DNA of 64,000 bases, taken from positions 30,537,543-30,601,542 of the forward strand of contig NC_074723.1 in NCBI RefSeq assembly GCF_947242115.1. The letters run 5' to 3'. Of this stretch, positions 36,901-45,832 are shown in pieces. The DNA is from Biomphalaria glabrata. Lineage: Eukaryota; Mollusca; Gastropoda; Planorbidae. Position 1 is the first letter of the stretch. Every line of letters begins with the position of its first letter. The notes under the pieces were generated by a model. It was given only the letters and a program-made list of their open reading frames with translations. It was not told the origin of the DNA and did no database searches. Position numbers and translations under genes: made by a program.

Positions 36901-39900
36901 AAATTTCATTTCCCATTAATGAGCTGTGCCTTAGTTAGTCCTTTGAATTTTAACCTTGTTAGTGGAATGATTTTTTTTTTAATTTTAAATTTTAACACCT
37001 TATTTTAACTAGCTTAATTTTGTCTACATTAAAATAAAATTATACATGTACGAGTCTAAATAGTACGGTAGAAAAGTAAATGTTGGCTATTAGAAGTTTG
37101 GCTTATTTCCGTCCTTGTCCCAACAACGATTGTCTATGTGCTTTTTACGTAACAAACTTTAAAGTTATGTCGCTATGAAATCATCAAAGGTGGAACATCA
37201 TTTGAGACAACGCCAACATGATAATATAGATTGAAATTTGAAATACTTTCGAACACTTTAAGTTCGAAATAGATCCACACTAGAACAAAAGTTGGATTAA
37301 AAATCACAAAAGAGAAGAGGTTTGTGAGCGTCTTACAATATTTTTAATTAGGCCGATGTCAGACTCCAGAAAACTGCACACTATATGCAAAATATAGCCA
37401 GACTTTGAAGAGGTTTTACAAACTGTTTTATACAATCCTATATCTGTATTCATGATAAAAATTCCTGTAAGTAACAATACAGTTCAAAGGTGCAATGGTT
37501 CTTATGTAATTGCATGCAAACGACATACTTCTAAAAACTAAACTGGACCTGTTAACCTTGCCGGATAATATAGTGTTATTATCATATTTTTGTTTTCTTT
37601 TAAACCAAGAAATCCATAAAGAAAGTAACTGCTCTTTGCCTAAAATTTGATCACTTGCTCCTTCACACAGAAGTATGATAGTTGTCGAGAGGCTATTTTT
37701 TTTTTCAGCGTTTTCGGTTGCTAGAGATCCTATTTTAAAACAAATAAACAAATAAGCAGGAACCAGACATAGTCTATCAACAGACTTGTTTCATACATTT
37801 AACGAGGTTTACTTGCAGCTACAAGGTGCTACAAGGTGCTACATAGTGCTACAAGGTGCTAACCTAACTTTATAAAAAAACGAAGGCATAACCTCAATGT
37901 TTCTTGTGAGGATTAAGTAATAAAACATACAATGAACGGGATGAATTTTCCGAATTTTCAAATAAGTCAAATATCATCTAATCGAGAAGTTATGATGGTA
38001 AACCTAACTGATTGGAAGCCCAATATTGAAAATTTATTATCAAAGCTACACACTAATAGGCGTTCTATTTTGTTTAGTCAAATCTTGTAAAGCCTATTAC
38101 CATTTATTTGGCTTCATTTTAAATTGAGTTTCATCAATTTTTATATGGTCTAGAAATCTGTGAGAAAAACACACATTTGAAATTGATACATTTTCCCCAA
38201 AAATGCAAAAATACTGTAATCTGAAAAACATGGCAATAGGTCTACGAGACAAAGAAGTTTGAGATCCACTGACCTAGAGCTTTTCCAGTTACTTACTAGT
38301 GTTGGGTGGACTCAAACATCGTAGTCTTCAAAACAAAGCAAACGCAAATGACAGCGTATTGGCCTCTTTAAGACCATGATTGGACGGAATGAAGAAGTCA
38401 TGCTTAGAAAGAGAGGGAAGAGCGCAGACACGATGGATTGAACAAAATGGTAGAGAAGAGAAGAGACTTGGTCTAAGAGAAGAGGCTTGGACAAAGTTTA
38501 GAGAACAGACTTGGACAAAGGAAAAAGAATTGAACAAAGTTTAGAGAACAGACTTGGACAAACGAAAACGAATTGGACAAAGTTTAGAGAACAGACTTGG
38601 ACAAACGAAAACGAATTGGACAAAGTTTAGAGAACAGACTTGGACAAAGGAAAGAGAATTGAACAAAGTTTAGAGAACAGACTTGGACAAAGGAAAAAGA
38701 ATTGAACAAAGTTTAGAGAACAGACTTGGACAAACGAAAACGAATTGGACAAAGTTTAGAGAACAGACTTGGACAAAGGAAAAAGAATTGAACAAAGTTT
38801 AGAGAACAGACTTGGACAAACGAAAAAGAATTTGGACAAAGTTTAGAGAACAGACTTGGACAAACGAAAACGAATTGGACAAAGTTTAGAGAACAGACTT
38901 GGACAAAGGAAAAAGAATTGAACAAAGTTTAGAGAACAGACTTGGACAAACGAAAACGAATTGGACAAAGTTTAGAGAACAGACTTGGACAAACGAAAAC
39001 GAATTGGACAAAGTTTAGAGAACAGACTTGGACAAAGGAAAGAGAACAGACTTGGACAAACAAAAGAGAAAAGACTTGGACAAACGAAAGAGAAAAGACT
39101 TGAACAAATGAAAGAGAAAAGACTTGGACAAACAAAAGAGAAAAGACTTGCACAAACGAAAGAGAAAAGACTTGGACAAACGAAAGAGAAAAGACTTGGA
39201 CAAAAGAAAAAGACTGGACAAAGTTTAAAGAAAAAACATGGACTTAAAGATTTCATTGATCCCAGATACCAGACAGTAAAGAGACTAACACGAAAAGAAA
39301 CCTATTATTGATGCCAATCTTCAGTTACTTAGCACTTACATTAATGTCACTATTCTCTTTAATAAGCTGGTAGGCTATGTCTTTACATTGCTTCTCAGAT
39401 GAAGGAATCAACCTGAAAACCAAGTAGCTACTTATTAATTAATACAAAATTTAGTCATAAATAAATTAACAAATAAATAATATAGGAATAATCCACATAG
39501 CCCCAATCAGGAAAAGCGAACGGTAAGAGACAGTAATATTACAAAGCTTATATCAACTCTGAGTGTCTGGTAAAAACTGTGTACACGTCATTTCTCCCAC
39601 ACCCATTCTAGCATCAAGTTGAAACTTTTTACAATTATTTATTGGCATCGACAAGACATGAATCAATAAAAAAAAAATTAACAAACTAGTCTATACATTA
39701 CTGGCCATTAATTATCGTGTTCGATAATGTCACACACTGGTTTTAGAACCATTGTGACACAAAGTGTTTTAGTAGTGATTTAGTAATTTTGTAACTTCTT
39801 CGTGCGTTGTCACGAGAAAATATCGGGTCTGTGACTGACCACGGGGTGAAAACCGAGAGTTGATTCAGAGCTCCAGTGGAGTAAGGAGCGAGATATTTGT

Positions 39901-42900
39901 TCTCTGTGTAATATCGTATACTGTAAAATGACTTAAAAGAGATTTGATACGATAGTTGTACATCCATGATTATTCTATTTGGATTTCTGTTTGACACAAT
40001 GTACATCTCCTGATGGCTGGATTTGTTATGTCATTATGTACTATTTTAAATGATTATTAAATATTTGTCTGCCGAGAAAGTGTTACTTCTGTATACTTGT
40101 GTCGTGATCTGATTACTCAGCAGCCTTAGTAGAACTACGCCACAACAAGTTTGATAAAGGCAAAGTAATATAACAGTAGCACAGAGAACATTCTAATAAA
40201 GCCAGAAGAGGCCCTGATATCATACATTATCAAATCACCCTAGGAGAACAAGAGAAATTAATCCTTCAATATTAACAGATCTGGCTAATTAGGTGGGCTT
40301 AGTTCCCCTAGATAATTGTACACTTTATTTCTCTCACACCCATTCACGGATTAAGTTGAAACTTTGAACAATCAAAGATTATACCTAGCCAAACATGAAT
40401 CAATTAAAAAATTAACAAATTAATTAATTATTGGTAATGAACTAGTGTGCTTGATATCGAATAAGGGAAGCAACATCTACATTAACGCGAGATGTAGTTA
40501 TAAGAGTGGATCTCTTCCACTTAGTCTAATCTTTCATTTCGACTCCAGGAGGCTGTCTGGTCGTGTGGTATGCGCTTAGACTTATGTCTGTCGGGCCAAG
40601 CTTGAACCCTGTTTGCTGCTATCCTCTGACTTCCTGCAGGAATTGTGGGCTGGACGTATATATTGACGTATATTGATCTTAGAGAGATCAAATGATCTGA
40701 TCTTGGAGATCGATTAGTAGAAAACTACTGAACTTGGAGAGATTGACTGATAGAAAACTATTGATCATGAAGAGATCGACTGATTGAAAACTATTGATCT
40801 CGGAGAGATTGACTGATAGAAAACTATTGATCTTGGAGAGATTGACTGATAGAAAACTATTGATCTTGGAGAGATCGACTGTTGGAAAACTATTGATCTT
40901 AGAGAGATTGACTGGTAAAAAATTACTGACTTAATAGAGATTGACTTTTAAAAAATACTGATCTTAGAGTGATTGACTGATGAGAATTATTAATAAACAA
41001 CATCACTATTTAGCAGACTAGAACTTCTGATCTAGAAGAGAACCAATGATAGAGAAATACTGATGTGGTAGAGAACCACTTAAAGATAACCGCGTACCCT
41101 TGAGAGAACCACTTATCTAGACAAAACCAGGACCAGATTGTGGACATTATCGGCCAGTTCTGCTCGAAGCAAAGACTCTCAAACCACGGCTGTAGGTCTG
41201 CCTGTTTACGGAAGAACACTAAATGCCCCGGATGTGCACGTGCAGTGACGTCATAAAAACGATCCAGTGGTAGTATAATAAGCCTGTACAAAGATACAGG
41301 CATTCTCTCTGGACACGACGTGTGTAAACACAACCACCCTCACCCCTTCATTTCCACAACGGCCTCTTATACATTCCATTTCTTCATGGTTTCTGTTTCC
41401 TGTTGACCTCTGAACTCACTTCTCCCCCCCCCCCTTGCCTCCGCTGCTGGGCTACTTACCTGTCAGATTCCCAGTCTCGGTCCGGGGAGTGAGCGTAGGC
41501 ACCCGCTGGTGTGGCGTGAGTGATTCTTGTGGTAGTGACTATACCTGTAGATTTACCTGCCACAGGAAATCAAAACACGGAAATGTTAGGTTACAATCTA
41601 GTCCCATGAATATCCCAGTGCTATAATGTCTTTACAACATATTTTACCCCAAATTATAACAGTACTTGGTAATCTTTATTTTTTTATAAACGAGTAATAT
41701 ATATATATATATATATATAAATCTTTTTACAAAGCTTCTATCAAATCACTATGTCTGTCTGTCTGTCTGACTGACTAACTAGTAAAAAATGTGAACCCGT
41801 TATACACCCATTCTCGGATCAAATTGAAACTTCGCACAATTATTTATGGACATCGACACATAATTCAATAAAAAAGTAACCAATAAGACAATAAATTAGT
41901 AGTAATTCCTTTTTTTTTAAATAAAAAATAGCAACAAGGGAAACGAGTACTTCAGTATTCACATATAAGGCTATTTGTTGGGTTTAGTCCTCTTAAATAA
42001 TAAATAACTCAATTTCTCCGATGAAGTTAATAATTTAAAAATATATTTATTGTACCTAAAAAAAAACACGAATCAATATAAAAAGCTCAATTAGTCAATT
42101 ATTGGTAATTAATTATTTGTTTAATATCGAATAAGGGAAATAACTTTACATTATTAGTAGATATAGTTTTAAGGACGGAGTTCTTCCCCTTTAGATATGC
42201 TTAGTTTTTGTTTTTTTTTTAAAGGATTTTTTTTCTATTTTGATTGTTTAACATATATTTCTTCCTTATAAAGCTGATGGTGCTCTATAAGTTATTCTAT
42301 TGATCTCCTGTAATGCCTTCTTGATTTCTTGAACATTAGAGTCGAGTGCGGTGATTCCCAATTAAACTTTGTGACCTAATATTTCAATTTTGTGTTCATT
42401 GATGAGAAGACTTAAACCAAATTAATTTTAAGATGATTAAATATTATGTACTATTATAACGGTCAAACTAGAGTTTTCGCTCAGTGGCCAATCAGCTAGT
42501 GATTTTTTAATTTTCAATAAGATGTAGATAAATTGTTAATTTTCTAGTAACATAGTTTGAGCCGTTATAGAAATACAAGAGCTTTTTCCACATATCTTTC
42601 CCCCTCCCCCAAGAAGGGATTGTAAAGTTACTACTTGAAGACTAAAGCTTGTCCTCGATTCCAAAGAGTGCAGTATTTCATGGGCGACAAAGGAGACCCA
42701 TATGTGACCTACATATTTTGTCACGTCAAACACAGACAAATCACTGTATGTCTGGGGTAGCTTTACGTTTTCATGGCACCGCTAACGTCTGTCTATCGAT
42801 ACATAGATTTAGATTTCGATTCCAAGCTGTTTAAGATATTTGTTACAGATCAAAGAGAAACGTTTAGAAAAACAACAACAACAACAAACTCCACAAGGGG

Positions 42901-43608
42901 CTACATGGTAGGACAATATTATATAGTTTATAAGACGAGATAATTTTTCTTCAAAATATTAATCGGATGCTATTGTTATTACTATTAAACAGTTATTTTG
43001 AAAACAAAAGTGTTAAGTTCAAACACTGACTGGTCGTGTGGTTTATGCTTTGGACTCTCATCACGATATTTCCAGGTTCGAACCCTTGCCTGTCACAATC
43101 CCCCTGCTGGAGGTTTGAGCTAAAAAGAAAGGAACCTCCGAAACATGTAAACCGTTCAGACATCTTATTTAGGGTTTTATTCCCACATAGTCTGTTACTC
43201 GTTCTTTTATTCCCTTACCTGCGTTTGTTGCCCACCGTAAAATGGAATGCACATTTGCCCCAGTGGTGGAGCTGCAGTTGCCATCTTGTGCTCGGGCGTT
43301 GAGCCCCAATATTTTTCTGTTGGTCTTGACACCGCAAAGAAATGCGGTGGCAGCCGCTGCAGAGTCTGTCACCTGCTCGTCTACGGCATATGTCTGTGAA
43401 ATGGTCAGCAAAATAATCATAGAAATAAAGGTTCCTTCTTGAATACGTTTGAGAAAAAATAAACAGTAAGATAGTTCAATACTTCAATAGATAGCTAAAT
43501 AGCTAGAGATAGATATAGATTGATAGATATAGATAGCTAGAGATAGAAATAGATAGATAGATTGATAGATAGATAGATAGATAGATATATTGATAGATAT
43601 AGTTAGAA

Positions 43609-43651
<43 letters not shown>

Positions 43652-45676
43652 CATACATACATACATACATACATACCAGTGGCGTAGCTAGGGGTTTGGG
43701 GGTCCGTAGGTTTGACTTCTTCAGGAGCTCTGCATTTTGACATTTGACATCATGACATGAGATAATGACTCGTATTATTTAACGTAAGAAACAAAATTTC
43801 GGACACTCATATGGGACCCCTTTCAAGCGGGGGCCAGGGGAGATTTTCAAATTTGGACCCTCTCCCTCACCCTAGCTACGCCACTTATACATACATATAA
43901 CATAAATACGTACATACATATATAGTAGACAGATAAGTATACAGACAAACATATAGATAGAGATAGAGAGATAAATACATATATAGATAGCTAGAGATAG
44001 ATAGATAGATAGATACTCTTACCTTTGATAACCCAGTTTGTGGAAACTTCTCGAAGGTCAAAGAAAACTCCTCCCCCTTTTTCCCCTGCAACTGCCCAGC
44101 TAGTATCCTTCCAGCTGTGACAGAGGGAGGACCCATGCCGTCTCCTATGAATAAGATTATGTTCTTAGCGACGCCTCTGTTTTGATTTTCCAGCGCCTTC
44201 TGCAGTTCACCGTGGGCTCCATCCAGCCAGTAATCACCAGCTGTGGAATGATTAGCAAATAGACAAGGTTCAAGGTTTGTCGTTCTTACTTTTTATTACT
44301 TCTCTTTTACTTTTATACTTCTCTTACTTCTCTAATCTCTTTCTCTCCTCTTTTTTACCTCTTATTCAGTCAATCATTTCTCTCCTTTTTTTTTGTCACG
44401 CTCTCTTTTTTGTTTCTCTTTCTTCTTTCTTTGTCTAACTTTCTCTCTCTATTGAATATTTCAATCTGTCACTCATTTTCCTATTTCAATTTGGCAAACT
44501 TAGCATATAAATAAGAAAGGGGGGGGGACCACCTGAATTCGAACTCATGGCTCAGGCATTCTCGAGCATCTCAAGCCAACACGGTAACCACTCTGCTAGT
44601 GGAGAGCTTATGGAAGATTGTATAGTTATGTATTGTTTCTATAGGGTCGACCTATTTTTCAGGTTTGTGTTCACTAAGACTCAGACGACGTAATAGGGGA
44701 ATTATTCAGCTTTTACCAACACTTCAGTAAAGTACAAGTTTTTTTCCTTGTTCGAGATATCAAACAATAGTTTATTAAGTAACTTTTTTTTTTTATTGAT
44801 TCTTGTGTTATCAGCTTATGGAAGATTGTATAGTTATTTATTGTTCCTATAGGGTCGACCTATTTTTCAGGTTTGTGTTCACTAAGACTCAGACGACGAC
44901 CTATAAATGGGACTTATTCAGCTTTTACCACCACTTCAGCTTTAGTCAAGTACGATTTCTTTCCCTTGTTCGAGATACCAAACAATAGTTAATTAAGTAA
45001 CTGTATTCTTGTGTTATCAGGTAAAAGAAATAATTGTGCACAATCCGAGATTGGGTGTGGGAGAAATCACCAGCCAAAAACAGACAGACAACATGAGTTG
45101 ATATAAGCTTTGTAAAAAGCTAAAGTTTATTCTCAGCCTATGTGTTCACAGTACGATTAGTTTTGTTCAAGAATGTCTTTTAGCTAGATATATACCATTA
45201 AAAAACAATTATTCAATCAATGCTTTTGAAATCCTCCCATTGTTGTGACACCAGCTAAGACTTTTATTCCGTCCCCTATTGTAATTCACACTGCATGTTG
45301 ATCTATTAAATGTTTGTACAAAGTTCTATTTTAGTATCATTTGCTCTTCCCTAAACAGAAGACAAAAACAAAACAAAAACAAAACAAAAAAAAAGGAGGT
45401 GTCATTGACACACGGTCTATTCTGTGTCGCATGTATCACACTTGACAGAACGCAGTTTGCTGTTGACAGATCATCCTCCGATACATCAATCTCTCGTATA
45501 GACTCTCCCTCTCCCATTTTTTTAACGCATCGCCTTATATCAAAGCGCTTTAGAAAGTTTCGTTTCTTTAATAAATATAAACCATAGACATGCATTATAC
45601 CTAGACTGGACATGGACATATCAATGTGTCAAATACCTTATGGCTCTGGTAAATCAGGTCAAGTTTGTTTTAGAGA

Positions 45677-45750
<74 letters not shown>

Positions 45751-45759
45751 ATCTATCTG

Positions 45760-45832
<73 letters not shown>

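Noticed and set aside
38713-39311. Repetitive open frames on both strands
   Set aside because: The 43/24-bp minisatellite simply lacks stop words; the 43-bp period is not a multiple of three, so no single protein repeat would be kept.
41547-41556. Alternative exon 4 acceptor (CTACAG)
   Set aside because: Using it deletes three residues (KST) found in the family's AGKSVGVVTTTR motif; the acceptor 9 bases upstream keeps them.
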